A DNA stretch of 50,243 nt, from IMG/VR virus record IMGVR_UViG_3300024432_001677, positions 1-50,243 of that record; one strand, 5' to 3'. The notes under the pieces were generated by a model, which saw nothing but the letters and a program-made list of their open reading frames with translations, was not told where the DNA came from and ran no database searches. Shown here piece after piece: positions 9,305 through 17,430 of this stretch. A program made the translations under genes and the position numbers. Origin of the DNA: a virus. Within the stretch, counting starts at the first letter, position 1. The number at the start of each line of letters is the position of its first letter.

Positions 9305-9354
9305 ATACTAAACATGCGATTATTTTAGCAGCGGAAGTAGAAAGATATGAATAG
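9301..9354 (+). pseudogene. Remnant of nucleotidyltransferase N-terminus
   Basis: A 17-codon reading frame, MNTKHAIILAAEVERYE, starts with an ATGA overlap on the LicD stop. The HAIILAA stretch is the usual opening of sugar-1-phosphate or choline-phosphate nucleotidyltransferases (AIILAAGxGxR). After the glutamate the similarity stops and a TAG follows. The rest of the gene seems to have been deleted, leaving only the coupled start. Confidence 0.6.
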
Positions 9355-9364
9355 GACGTGAAAA

Positions 9365-9772
9365 ATGATTCTTGTATATTCGTACTATGTGTTAGATATG
9401 GTTCATAAAGGTCATCTTGAGATGCTTCGTAATGCGAAAGCGATAGCAGGTCCAGATGGGCGATTGATTGTAGGTATTCTAACTGATAAAGCAGCAATGG
9501 AGAAGAAGTCTAAGCCAATACTGTGCTTTGAAGAAAGGATAGAACTGGCTCGTAGTATAAGATGTGTTGATTTAGTGGTTGCTCAGAAAATGTATTCACC
9601 GCTTGAAAATATTCAGAATATCAAACCAGATGTACTATTAGAAAGTGATAGTCACGAATCGGAGTCAGATGTTATACACTTGATGTACGAGTTAGGAGGA
9701 AGGATAATAACTATTCCTTATTTTCCTGAACATTCTTCAACTCAAATTAAGAAACGGATAAGAAAGAATTGA
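9365..9772 (+). CDS. Cytidylyltransferase family protein (TagD/Pcyt2-like)
   Basis: The 135-residue protein shows VLDMVHKGHLEMLRNAK with a HxGH nucleotide-binding motif. LIVGILTDKAAMEKK and CFEERIELARSIRCVDLVV follow, matching small CTP-dependent cytidylyltransferases such as glycerol-3-phosphate or phosphoethanolamine forms. The expected ISTT-type C-terminal motif is replaced by HSSTQIKKRI. Next to LicD it probably makes the CDP-activated alcohol. Confidence 0.85.
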   Translation: MILVYSYYVLDMVHKGHLEMLRNAKAIAGPDGRLIVGILTDKAAMEKKSKPILCFEERIELARSIRCVDLVVAQKMYSPLENIQNIKPDVLLESDSHESESDVIHLMYELGGRIITIPYFPEHSSTQIKKRIRKN

Positions 9773-9776
9773 GAAA

Positions 9777-10169
9777 ATGGATAGTCACAAAAAATCAATG
9801 TTTAAAAGTTTGATTTGGCGTATCATTGGAGTGTTTTGGTTAGCCGGAATAACTTGGTTATTCACTCGAAACTGGATTACAGTTTCAGTCATAACTTTCA
9901 CACATCATGCTATTTTTCTTGTTGTATTCTATCTACATGAAAGGGCATGGATAAAATCTAAATTAAAACCAAAAATTAAGTATGCTATAAAGGCTTTGAC
10001 TTATGAAGTTATTTTGGGGAATATTATTCTCGGGTTGACTACTTACTTTATTACGGGTGATGTAAAACAAATGACTGCAGTAACTTTGACATATATCCAA
10101 TCAAAATTAGTTCTATACTTCTTCTACGATTGGTTTTGGAGCGGATCGTTTACTATGAGAAAAAAGTAA
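9777..10169 (+). CDS. DUF2061 membrane protein
   Basis: The 130-residue protein has about four hydrophobic segments arranged as two similar modules. The first contains MFKSLIWRIIGVFWLAGITWL and FYLHERAW, hallmarks of DUF2061. The second ends with FFYDWFW. It is likely in the inner membrane. DUF2061 proteins often sit near sulfate or sugar-nucleotide activation genes, but their biochemical role is not established. Confidence 0.8.
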   Translation: MDSHKKSMFKSLIWRIIGVFWLAGITWLFTRNWITVSVITFTHHAIFLVVFYLHERAWIKSKLKPKIKYAIKALTYEVILGNIILGLTTYFITGDVKQMTAVTLTYIQSKLVLYFFYDWFWSGSFTMRKK

Positions 10170-10198
10170 TCCACTTGAAGAAATGAGATCAGTTTATT

Positions 10199-11206
10199 AT
10201 GTTTACAAATAAAACACTTCTAATCACAGGAGGTACTGGGTCTTTTGGAAATGCAGTATTGCGGCATTTCTTAGATTCTGATTTGAAAGAGATTCGGATA
10301 TTTAGCCGTGATGAAAAGAAACAACATGATATGCGTTGTTTATATCAGAATGACAAGATAAAATATTGTATAGGCGACGTTCGAGATTATAGTAGTATCC
10401 GTTCAGCTTTGCAAGAAGTGGATTATGTATTTTGTGCAGCCGCACTAAAACAAGTACCTTCTTGTGAATTTTATCCATTAGAAGCAGTTAAGACGAATGT
10501 GTTAGGAGTTGAAAATACGCTAAATGCTGCTATAGATAACGGCGTTCAAAAGGTAATAGTGTTGAGTACAGATAAAGCAGTCTATCCAATTAATGCTATG
10601 GGCATGACCAAAGCGATTATGGAAAAGATTGCTGTGGCCAAATCACGTGTTTTAGGAGATAGGAAACCTACTATCTGCATAACTCGATATGGTAATGTTA
10701 TGGCTTCACGAGGATCTGTCATACCATTATTTATTGGTCAGATGGAATCTAGTAAACCAATAACAATTACAGATGGGAATATGACTCGTTTTATGATGTC
10801 TCTAGACGAGGCTGTAGATTTAGTTATGTTTGCTTTTAATCAAGGAGCTCCTGGAGATACATTTGTACAACAAGCTCCGGCAGCTACAATTGAACAACTA
10901 GCTTGTATTTTAAAGAAAATATTCAATTCAAACAGTGAAATCATAACAATGGGAACCCGTCATGGTGAAAAGAAACACGAATCTTTACTAAATCGACAAG
11001 AAATGTCTCGAGCATCTAATATTCCTCCGTACTATAAAATTCCGTCAGATGCGAGAGGATTAGATTATAACAAGTACTTTGCAAAGGGTCAGATTCAATC
11101 AGACTACGAAGATTACACATCAAAAAATACTCATCAACTTACTGATCAAGAGTTAGAAAAAATGTTGTTAAATCTTGATTATATTCAAAATAGGATGGAG
11201 ATGTAA
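10199..11206 (+). CDS. UDP-GlcNAc 4,6-dehydratase/5-epimerase (CapE/FnlA-like)
   Basis: A 335-residue SDR enzyme. LLITGGTGSFGNAVLRHFL binds NAD, and EIRIFSRDEKKQHDM, AAALKQVPSCEFYPLEAVKTNV, LSTDKAVYPINAMGMTKA and TRYGNVMASRGSVIPLF match the CapE/FnlA group. The C-terminal DYNKYFAKG...DYTSKNT region favours this group over PseB. The reaction would start UDP-L-FucNAc-type synthesis, but partner genes for the later steps are not visible. The dehydratase may instead feed another 6-deoxy-HexNAc route. No clear ribosome site precedes the ATG. Confidence 0.85.
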   Translation: MFTNKTLLITGGTGSFGNAVLRHFLDSDLKEIRIFSRDEKKQHDMRCLYQNDKIKYCIGDVRDYSSIRSALQEVDYVFCAAALKQVPSCEFYPLEAVKTNVLGVENTLNAAIDNGVQKVIVLSTDKAVYPINAMGMTKAIMEKIAVAKSRVLGDRKPTICITRYGNVMASRGSVIPLFIGQMESSKPITITDGNMTRFMMSLDEAVDLVMFAFNQGAPGDTFVQQAPAATIEQLACILKKIFNSNSEIITMGTRHGEKKHESLLNRQEMSRASNIPPYYKIPSDARGLDYNKYFAKGQIQSDYEDYTSKNTHQLTDQELEKMLLNLDYIQNRMEM

Positions 11207-11207
11207 A

Positions 11208-11930
11208 ATGATTGAAGAATACTTTGACAAATTTAAAGGTGAAGCAGCATTTGTATTGGGAGCTGGTCCATCACTTCGAAAACTGACACCAGATCTTATT
11301 TCTCGTATGCCAGTTACGATTGCCATGAATTCAGCTATTCTCAAAGTTCCAGATCCTCATTTTTATATAAGTACTGATCCACATGTGACTTTATGTAAAT
11401 CTTGGGAAACGGTGATAAATTCTACTTGTATAATAGTTCAAAGTGGTGCTAGTTTTAGGTATTATGAAAAGTTTACAGGAATAAATCCTATTGCAAAGAT
11501 TTCTAAGAGTAGAATTTTAAAATTTTATCGGGACAAAGAAAATGGTTTGGATATGATAATGAAGAAGACAGGTCTGCATATACATGGATCATCTTCAGCT
11601 TTTTCTGCTGTTCATTTTGCATATTTATTAGGTTGTAGCCCAATAATACTAATAGGGTGTGATTGTTGTTGTGAAGATGGCAAAAAACATTTCTTTGATT
11701 TTCCGGGCCAACCTCAAGAGAGTCATAAATCTGAGTATAGGAAATTTGTGTCAGTTCCTCATCCATGGCGTGGTGATACCAGTAAACATTTAGATTCCCA
11801 TTTAAAAGGTTGGAGAAAACTTAGACAGCAGAATCCAAATGTAAATATTATTAATGCATCAGGAGGTCTTATTGATGTTTTTCCTATGATGAGTATCGAT
11901 GAGGTACTTGAAAGATACTGTAAAAAATGA
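11208..11930 (+). CDS. Maf/DUF115-like (6-HMP pyrophosphokinase-fold) protein
   Basis: The ATG at 11208 has GGATGGAG upstream. The 240-residue protein has FVLGAGPSLRK near the N-terminus, DPHFYISTDP, and HGSSSAFSAVHFAYLLGCSPIILIGCDCCC. This is the pattern of DUF115/MptE-like and Maf motility-accessory proteins. In Campylobacter-type clusters Maf proteins act in transferring nonulosonic acids to flagellin. Here the neighbours (dehydratase, CMP-sugar synthetase-like, NeuB) match that arrangement, so a glycan-transfer role on a virion or host protein is plausible. Confidence 0.75.
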   Translation: MIEEYFDKFKGEAAFVLGAGPSLRKLTPDLISRMPVTIAMNSAILKVPDPHFYISTDPHVTLCKSWETVINSTCIIVQSGASFRYYEKFTGINPIAKISKSRILKFYRDKENGLDMIMKKTGLHIHGSSSAFSAVHFAYLLGCSPIILIGCDCCCEDGKKHFFDFPGQPQESHKSEYRKFVSVPHPWRGDTSKHLDSHLKGWRKLRQQNPNVNIINASGGLIDVFPMMSIDEVLERYCKK

Positions 11931-11951
11931 AAGTATCTTTTGGAGATTAGT

Positions 11952-12749
11952 ATGGGTAAAAAGAGAGTTGGGATAGCTGTGTATGGGTTAATGAGTTCCA
12001 CACGCATTAAGAAAAAGCCTATACAAATGCTTTGTGGTCGTGAAATGATAGCCCACCAGATAGATAGGCTCAAAACAGCAAAAATTCCAGAGGTTATCAT
12101 ACTTTGTACGTCTAACTTGCCACGGGATAGGGTTCTAATTGAATTAGCTGAGAGAGAAAATATTGAGGTGTTTGCCGGTCCTGAAGATGATTTGCTTGCT
12201 AGATTGCTGCAGGCCGCAGAGGAGTATGGTGTTGATTATATTACTACCTCCTCTGCTGATAATCCTTTAACATGTGCTGAACATATAGATGTTTCGATAA
12301 AACATATAATTGAAAATGATCTTGATTATGTAGATGGAGAAGGTGTTTTACCTATTGGTATATATGTCAAAGTGGTTAAAATCTCTGCTCTAAATCTTGC
12401 CTATCAAATAAAAGATGAAACGGATACTAGTTTTTACTCAGCATACTTTACAAAAACTGAAGGTTTATTTCGGACAGGTAAAATTAAAGCTTTGCCATGG
12501 GTTAAAAATATAGACTATCGTCTCACCGTTGATACACCAAAAGATTTTGAACTTGCAACCAGAATTTTTGAAAAACTATATCATTCGGGAGAGATTTTTC
12601 CAATTTCCGAGGCGCTTATCTATTTACAGCAGAATCCTGAAATTAGGAATATTAATAGTCAGGTACAACAGATACCAAATCATGTTTTTCCTTTTAAGCT
12701 AAAGAAAGAATTTGAAAAGTACTTATCAAAGAGTTATTGTAATGCCTAA
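11952..12749 (+). CDS. SpsF/NeuA-like cytidylyltransferase
   Basis: The ATG at 11952 follows GGAG by 6 bp. The 265-residue protein has VGIAVYGLMSSTRIKKKPIQMLCGREMIAHQIDRL, a variant of the xARxxSxRLPGK signature of CMP-sugar synthetases. FAGPEDDLLARLLQAAEEYGVDYITTSSADNPLT and VDTPKDFELATRI are typical SpsF blocks. It likely activates an acidic sugar with CTP. The gene overlaps the following radical SAM gene by 8 bp. Confidence 0.8.
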   Translation: MGKKRVGIAVYGLMSSTRIKKKPIQMLCGREMIAHQIDRLKTAKIPEVIILCTSNLPRDRVLIELAERENIEVFAGPEDDLLARLLQAAEEYGVDYITTSSADNPLTCAEHIDVSIKHIIENDLDYVDGEGVLPIGIYVKVVKISALNLAYQIKDETDTSFYSAYFTKTEGLFRTGKIKALPWVKNIDYRLTVDTPKDFELATRIFEKLYHSGEIFPISEALIYLQQNPEIRNINSQVQQIPNHVFPFKLKKEFEKYLSKSYCNA

Positions 12750-14235
12750 TAAAATCTTATTAATTAGACCTGAAAATATATATGACCATTATAACTACCC
12801 GCCTTTGAACCTGATACATCTTGGGTCGAGTCTAAAGTCAAACGGTTATGATGTAAAAATAATCAACTGTGGATTAGAAAAGGATTTCTTGTCAAGTATT
12901 CGGGATAATCTAAAGGATTGTTTGCTTGTAGGAATAACTTTGTTGACTTCAGAAGTTCCTGGTGCATATAAAGTAGTCAAATTCGTAAAAGAAAACTCAG
13001 TTGTTCCTATCGTTGTAGGAGGTTGGCATTGTACCCTATTTCCTAATCAGATGGTAGATTGTGAATATATAGATTATGTTGTTATTGGTGGAGGTGAAGA
13101 ATATATAGTAGAAATAGCTGACGCGCTTAGAGAAAACAAGACTATGCCTAGTAAGATATTTCAAAAAAGATGTGTAAATCTGAATAAGCTCCCAATTCCC
13201 GATTATGAATTAGATGCGAATATAGAGAACCATATAACAACCTTTCTCACCGATAAATTAGGTGAGTATGTTTCTCACCCGATACGATGGCTTCCGTATG
13301 AGACCAGTCGAGGATGTCCTTCACAATGCACGTTTTGTTGCAACGTGGTTACGGGAAATACCCGATATCGAAAGAAGAGCGCCAAGAAAGTCGTTTCTGA
13401 AATAGAGTATATAGTTAAGAAATACAATATCACCCACTTGAAAATTCTCGACGATAACTTCTTTCCTGATATTGAAAGGGTCAGAGAAGTATGTAAAGGG
13501 ATAATAAAAAAGGATTTGCACTTTACGTGGGACGGAGAGTGCCGTGCGGATTACTTTAAAGATGGAATGTTAGATGATGAAACATTAGACCTCGCAAAAA
13601 GATCAGGCTTGGTTCAGCTCACCATTGGTATTGAATCTGGGTCGTTTACGACATTAATGATTATGAAAAAGGGCATAACGCCCAATCAAGGTGAATTTGC
13701 GATCAAAAAATGCAATGACTATGGAATAATAGCTCGATGTTCTTTTATTATTGAAATACCAGGAGAAACTATAGAGGATATAAAGAAAACGATATCTTTC
13801 GTTAACCACTTAAGGAAGCAGTACCCTTGGTTTATTTGTGGTATCCAGATATTTAGACCGTATCCAAAATGTGAACTTACAGAAAACTTGATTGAAAAAG
13901 GTTATCTCCTGGAACCTAAGAGATTTGTTGATTGGTCAGATAATGAAATTCTTAAGATTTATACTGGGGTACACGATATTAGACCATGGCAAATTGACAG
14001 CAAATATTCAACCCTAGCTGCCCACTATCAAGGTGTGGAATCAGGTTTTATAAAGAAACATATGTTAGATCGGAAGGTTGATATTCTAATCAACAAGATT
14101 TTTATGGGTATTGCAAGAATAAGAAACAAAGTCAGTTGTTATAGATTTCCAGTGGACAGGAAAATGTACTTAGCATTCCAAACCAATTTTTATAAAAGAA
14201 TGAGAAAGTTAGAAATAGCTAAGAAGTTAAACTAG
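12742..14235 (+). CDS. B12-binding radical SAM protein
   Basis: The ATG at 12742 is inside the previous gene's last codons. Residues 1-130 form a cobalamin-binding-like Rossmann domain (YPPLNLIHLGSSL, VGGWHCTLFPNQMV, VVIGGGEEYIVEIADAL). The radical SAM core has SRGCPSQCTFCC (CX3CX2C) near residue 195, then ILDDNFFPDIERV and TIGIESGS. Members of this architecture methylate or rearrange unactivated carbons. In this cluster it may modify a sugar, which is inference from position. Confidence 0.85.
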   Translation: MPNKILLIRPENIYDHYNYPPLNLIHLGSSLKSNGYDVKIINCGLEKDFLSSIRDNLKDCLLVGITLLTSEVPGAYKVVKFVKENSVVPIVVGGWHCTLFPNQMVDCEYIDYVVIGGGEEYIVEIADALRENKTMPSKIFQKRCVNLNKLPIPDYELDANIENHITTFLTDKLGEYVSHPIRWLPYETSRGCPSQCTFCCNVVTGNTRYRKKSAKKVVSEIEYIVKKYNITHLKILDDNFFPDIERVREVCKGIIKKDLHFTWDGECRADYFKDGMLDDETLDLAKRSGLVQLTIGIESGSFTTLMIMKKGITPNQGEFAIKKCNDYGIIARCSFIIEIPGETIEDIKKTISFVNHLRKQYPWFICGIQIFRPYPKCELTENLIEKGYLLEPKRFVDWSDNEILKIYTGVHDIRPWQIDSKYSTLAAHYQGVESGFIKKHMLDRKVDILINKIFMGIARIRNKVSCYRFPVDRKMYLAFQTNFYKRMRKLEIAKKLN

Positions 14236-14250
14236 AAATGAAGGATACTA

Positions 14251-15306
14251 ATGTGGTTTAATAGCCCAAATAAGGTTTATTTTATTGCGGAGTGTGGTCA
14301 AAATCATAATGGAAGTGTGAAAATAGCAAAGCAAATGATTGATATTGCAGCTATGCCAGTATTTGATCACTTCTCTGGAAAAATGCTACCGGGTATTGAT
14401 GCGGTAAAGTTTTGTAAACGTGATTTGAATGAAGAGTTTACTGATGAGATGGCTAATCAATCTTACTCGTCTCCTCATTCTTTTGGTTCTACATATTTGG
14501 AACACCGCAAAGTTTTGGAATTATCAGTAGACCAGCATCGAGAGCTTGAGCAATACGCCCATTCCAAAGGACTGGATTTTATTGAGACATTATGCTCACC
14601 TAGCTGTATAGATATACTTGGTAAAGTTGAAGTAGATGTTGTAAAAATTGCCTCTCGTGATGTTACTAATATTCCTTTACTTCAGAAGATAGGAGGATCC
14701 GGAATTCCAGTAATGGTATCCTCTGGAATGTCATCTTTAAAAGAATTAGAATTAGCTGTAAAGATTCTTTTGGGCATCCCTAAACAATTAGCTATTTTAC
14801 ATTGTGTTTCCGAGTATCCGGCCCATTGTGAAAATCTTAACCTTCGTTCAATTCTATTTCTAAAGGAGCAATTTCCTAATTATAGTATAGGTTATTCAGA
14901 CCATTCAGTAGGTATTATGATTCCATCTGCGGCTGTAGCCCTTGGCGCGACTATTATTGAAAAACATATTACTTTAAATCGAACGATGAAGGGTTCGGAC
15001 CAAGGCGGTTCTTTAGGACCAGAAGGATTATGGCGTACTGTTCGTGATATTCGTAATCTAGAAAAATCTCTTGGGAGGAAAACTAAAGAGATTAGTCCGG
15101 CGGTGTTGTCTTGGAAAAAGAGATTGGCCCGCTCGTTAGCTTTGCTAGTACCGTTATCGAGGGGGCAGATAGTATTAAAGGACCACTTTTGTATGAGAAG
15201 TCCTGGGATAGGTTTGTCCTGGGATGAGCGACGGTTAGTTATTGGTAAAATGGCGAAGAGGAATATTCCTGCAAATTCTTTAGTTAAAAAGGATGATTTT
15301 GAATGA
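14251..15306 (+). CDS. neuB: NeuB-family nonulosonic acid synthase
   Basis: The 351-residue protein has the NeuB barrel: VYFIAECGQNHNGSVKIAKQMID, DAVKFCKRD, CSPSCIDIL, VVKIASRDVTNIPLL, MVSSGMSS, LHCVSEYPA, GYSDHSVGI and IEKHITLNRTMKGSDQGGSLGPEGL. It ends in a SAF (antifreeze-like) domain from about residue 290. It condenses phosphoenolpyruvate with a hexosamine or hexose to make a nine-carbon acid. It overlaps the KdsC-like gene by 4 bp. Confidence 0.93.
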   Translation: MWFNSPNKVYFIAECGQNHNGSVKIAKQMIDIAAMPVFDHFSGKMLPGIDAVKFCKRDLNEEFTDEMANQSYSSPHSFGSTYLEHRKVLELSVDQHRELEQYAHSKGLDFIETLCSPSCIDILGKVEVDVVKIASRDVTNIPLLQKIGGSGIPVMVSSGMSSLKELELAVKILLGIPKQLAILHCVSEYPAHCENLNLRSILFLKEQFPNYSIGYSDHSVGIMIPSAAVALGATIIEKHITLNRTMKGSDQGGSLGPEGLWRTVRDIRNLEKSLGRKTKEISPAVLSWKKRLARSLALLVPLSRGQIVLKDHFCMRSPGIGLSWDERRLVIGKMAKRNIPANSLVKKDDFE

Positions 15307-15848
15307 ATAAAGTTGATTTCAAGAAAAAGTGTCAAGCTATAAAATTGGTTGTTGTGGATGTTGATGGCGTTCTAACTGATGGTGGAGTTTATTATAGTAA
15401 GAACGATACTGTGATGAAGAAATTCAACATTCGCGATGGCGCAGGGGTAGCTTTGCTACAACTATCTGAAATTCGGGTTGGAATTCTTACTACAGACACC
15501 TTCGGATTATCTAGTAAAAGATGCTGGGATATTGGAGTAGACTTTATATTTGACCGGATTAAGGATAAGCTAATTTGCTTAAACGATTATCTTCTGAAAG
15601 AGAATTATAACAATCAGGAAGTCGCCTATATCGGGGATGAAATTAACGATTACTGTCTATTAAGTAACGTCGGGGTATTTTTTGCGCCGGCGGATGCTAA
15701 TATCGTTATTAAGGATAAAGCTGATTATGTTCTTCAAACTTTAGGTGGGCAGGGTGTTCTAAGAGAAGTGGCCCAAATTTTGCTCGATGCCCAAGGATGT
15801 TATCTTCAAGTTATTGACGCGTACACCAAAAATAATTGCAATAGATAG
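15303..15848 (+). CDS. KdsC-like HAD phosphatase
   Basis: The 181-residue protein shows VVDVDGVLTDGGVYYS (HAD motif I), FNIRDGAGVALLQ, GILTTDT, DRIKDKL and AYIGDEINDYCLL (motif IV). This is the small C0-type phosphatase of the KdsC/YrbI family. The ATGA overlap with neuB suggests the synthase product is a 9-phosphate needing dephosphorylation, as in KDN-type routes. KDO or another acid cannot be ruled out. Confidence 0.88.
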   Translation: MNKVDFKKKCQAIKLVVVDVDGVLTDGGVYYSKNDTVMKKFNIRDGAGVALLQLSEIRVGILTTDTFGLSSKRCWDIGVDFIFDRIKDKLICLNDYLLKENYNNQEVAYIGDEINDYCLLSNVGVFFAPADANIVIKDKADYVLQTLGGQGVLREVAQILLDAQGCYLQVIDAYTKNNCNR

Positions 15849-16507
15849 TGGAGGATTGGTCAACGAAACAGGAATATTTTATATTATGTTCTCAAGGATG
15901 TTGTGGTTCAGTACATGTACGAGATTGTCTACAGCAACCGGGGATAAATATGAGACAAACTTGGATGTCAATGTCTAAACTAAATATAATGTTTCATAAT
16001 CAACATTTTAGGAATCCCCCTAAAAGTTTCAATCGTAAAGATTACAAAGTGTTATACATGTATGGAGATCCGAGAAATATATTACTAAGTTCTCTCAATA
16101 GAGTAAGGCCGGGACCAAAACCAGGAGTAAACCGTTGGAATTGGCATCTCTATTGTAAATATATGCAAGCCGATGTCGAATACTTTGGGGATTCTGAGGA
16201 AAGAACTATAGATCGACTTCTTCAAGATAACTATGATCCTCTCAGGCTGGAAGATCATTTTTTAAGTTGGCTAAATGTGAATGCTGAATATCCGTTAATG
16301 CTGTTGAAATACGAGGCACTTGAAGAACCAAAAACGTTTCAGCACGTATTGGATTTCTTCGAAGTAGAAGGAGATTATAGTTATGGTTGGAGACCGCGGG
16401 AAACATCCTATCTGAAATTGACTTTAGAGCAACAAGTCCAAATTACTGAACTATTTAAGGATTTACTAAAAATACAAGCAGAAATTCCTCCTGTTTACAT
16501 ACGGTAG
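15848..16507 (+). CDS. Sulfotransferase-like protein
   Basis: A GTG start at 15848 overlaps the preceding TAG. The 219-residue protein has a P-loop-like YFILCSQGCCGSVHVRDCL at the N-terminus. VLYMYGDPRNILLSSLNR resembles the 3'-phosphate loop of sulfotransferases (RdPrdvavS). YEALEEPKTFQHVLDFFEV resembles the family's C-terminal helix. The match is partial and no strong ribosome site is visible. Sulfation of the glycan is inferred from location. Confidence 0.55.
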   Translation: MEDWSTKQEYFILCSQGCCGSVHVRDCLQQPGINMRQTWMSMSKLNIMFHNQHFRNPPKSFNRKDYKVLYMYGDPRNILLSSLNRVRPGPKPGVNRWNWHLYCKYMQADVEYFGDSEERTIDRLLQDNYDPLRLEDHFLSWLNVNAEYPLMLLKYEALEEPKTFQHVLDFFEVEGDYSYGWRPRETSYLKLTLEQQVQITELFKDLLKIQAEIPPVYIR

Positions 16508-16550
16508 GAAAATTTGTATTACAATTTTCATTATTGGTTGGGGAAACAAA

Positions 16551-16610
16551 ATGAAATTGAATAAGATTAAATGTCCTCTTTGTAACCTGGAAAAGAAAAC
16601 ATACCGGTAA
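16551..16610 (+). pseudogene. Remnant with N-terminal zinc-knuckle motif
   Basis: A 19-codon frame, MKLNKIKCPLCNLEKKTYR, follows a GGTTGGGGA site by about 7 bp and then stops. A CPxC knuckle at the N-terminus is common in zinc-binding methyltransferases of glycan clusters, so this may be a cut-down gene. It could also be a genuine micropeptide. Confidence 0.35.
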
Positions 16611-16651
16611 ACTCATAAGAGTATTGATTTAAGAATTGGAGTGGTAATATA

Positions 16652-17413
16652 ATGAAAGATTTCCTTAAAAATATTGAAAAAACCAGGAATACTGATAAAC
16701 AGTTTGATTACTACCAGAAACTAAATGATTTCATTGAAAATAAAAGTACCAGTATGATGGAGAAAATGTCTTGTTTTCCCGTGTATGCATCTCGTCAGGT
16801 TATTACCTCTTTCATTGAAAAATATGAAATATATAAACTTTGTATAAATATTCCTGGAAGTATCGTTGAGTGCGGAGTAGCCGGTGGTAGAGGATTGATG
16901 GCTTTTGCCCATCTAAGTTCTATCTTTGAGCCATATCATTATACCCGGAAGATAATTGGGTTTGATACCTTTGAAGGATTTCCGGAGATTTCGGATAAAG
17001 ATAAAACGAGCGCTGCCTATCATATGAAAAAAGGAGGGCTTCATTTTGATTCATATGAAATGCTATCTAAAGCCATTAAATTATATGATATGAATCGTAC
17101 TCTAGGGCATTTGAAAAAGGTCAAACTTATCAAAGGCGATATTAGTGAGACTTTTCCAAAGTATCTTAAGAAAAATCCAGAGCTTGTTATAGCACTTCTT
17201 TACTTGGACTTAGATTTGTATAAACCAACTTTGGATACCTTAAAGTTGGTTGTTAGCAGGGTTCCTAAGGGCGGTATTATAGCCTTTGATGAATTAAACC
17301 ATCCTGACTATCCTGGTGAGACCTTTGCAGTGATGGAAGCCATTGGTATAAATAATCTTCGTTTGAAAAGATTGGACATTAGTCCTATGTTATCCTACGC
17401 AATTTTAGAATAA
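16652..17413 (+). CDS. TylF/macrocin-O-methyltransferase-like protein
   Basis: The 253-residue protein has GSIVECGVAGGRGLMAFA (SAM motif I), IIGFDTFEGFPE, LIKGDISETFPKYL, ALLYLDLDLYKPTLDTL and GGIIAFDELNHPDYPGET. This order is characteristic of TylF sugar O-methyltransferases, including the DxD and DE metal-binding residues. It has a GGAGTGG ribosome site. It probably methylates a hydroxyl on the glycan made by this cluster. Confidence 0.9.
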   Translation: MKDFLKNIEKTRNTDKQFDYYQKLNDFIENKSTSMMEKMSCFPVYASRQVITSFIEKYEIYKLCINIPGSIVECGVAGGRGLMAFAHLSSIFEPYHYTRKIIGFDTFEGFPEISDKDKTSAAYHMKKGGLHFDSYEMLSKAIKLYDMNRTLGHLKKVKLIKGDISETFPKYLKKNPELVIALLYLDLDLYKPTLDTLKLVVSRVPKGGIIAFDELNHPDYPGETFAVMEAIGINNLRLKRLDISPMLSYAILE

Positions 17414-17430
17414 ATCGAAAGGAAAACGGT

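Noticed and set aside
14892-15335. Long minus-strand frame opposite neuB
   Set aside because: It is fully covered by neuB, which has clear family motifs. There is no ribosome site for the opposite frame.
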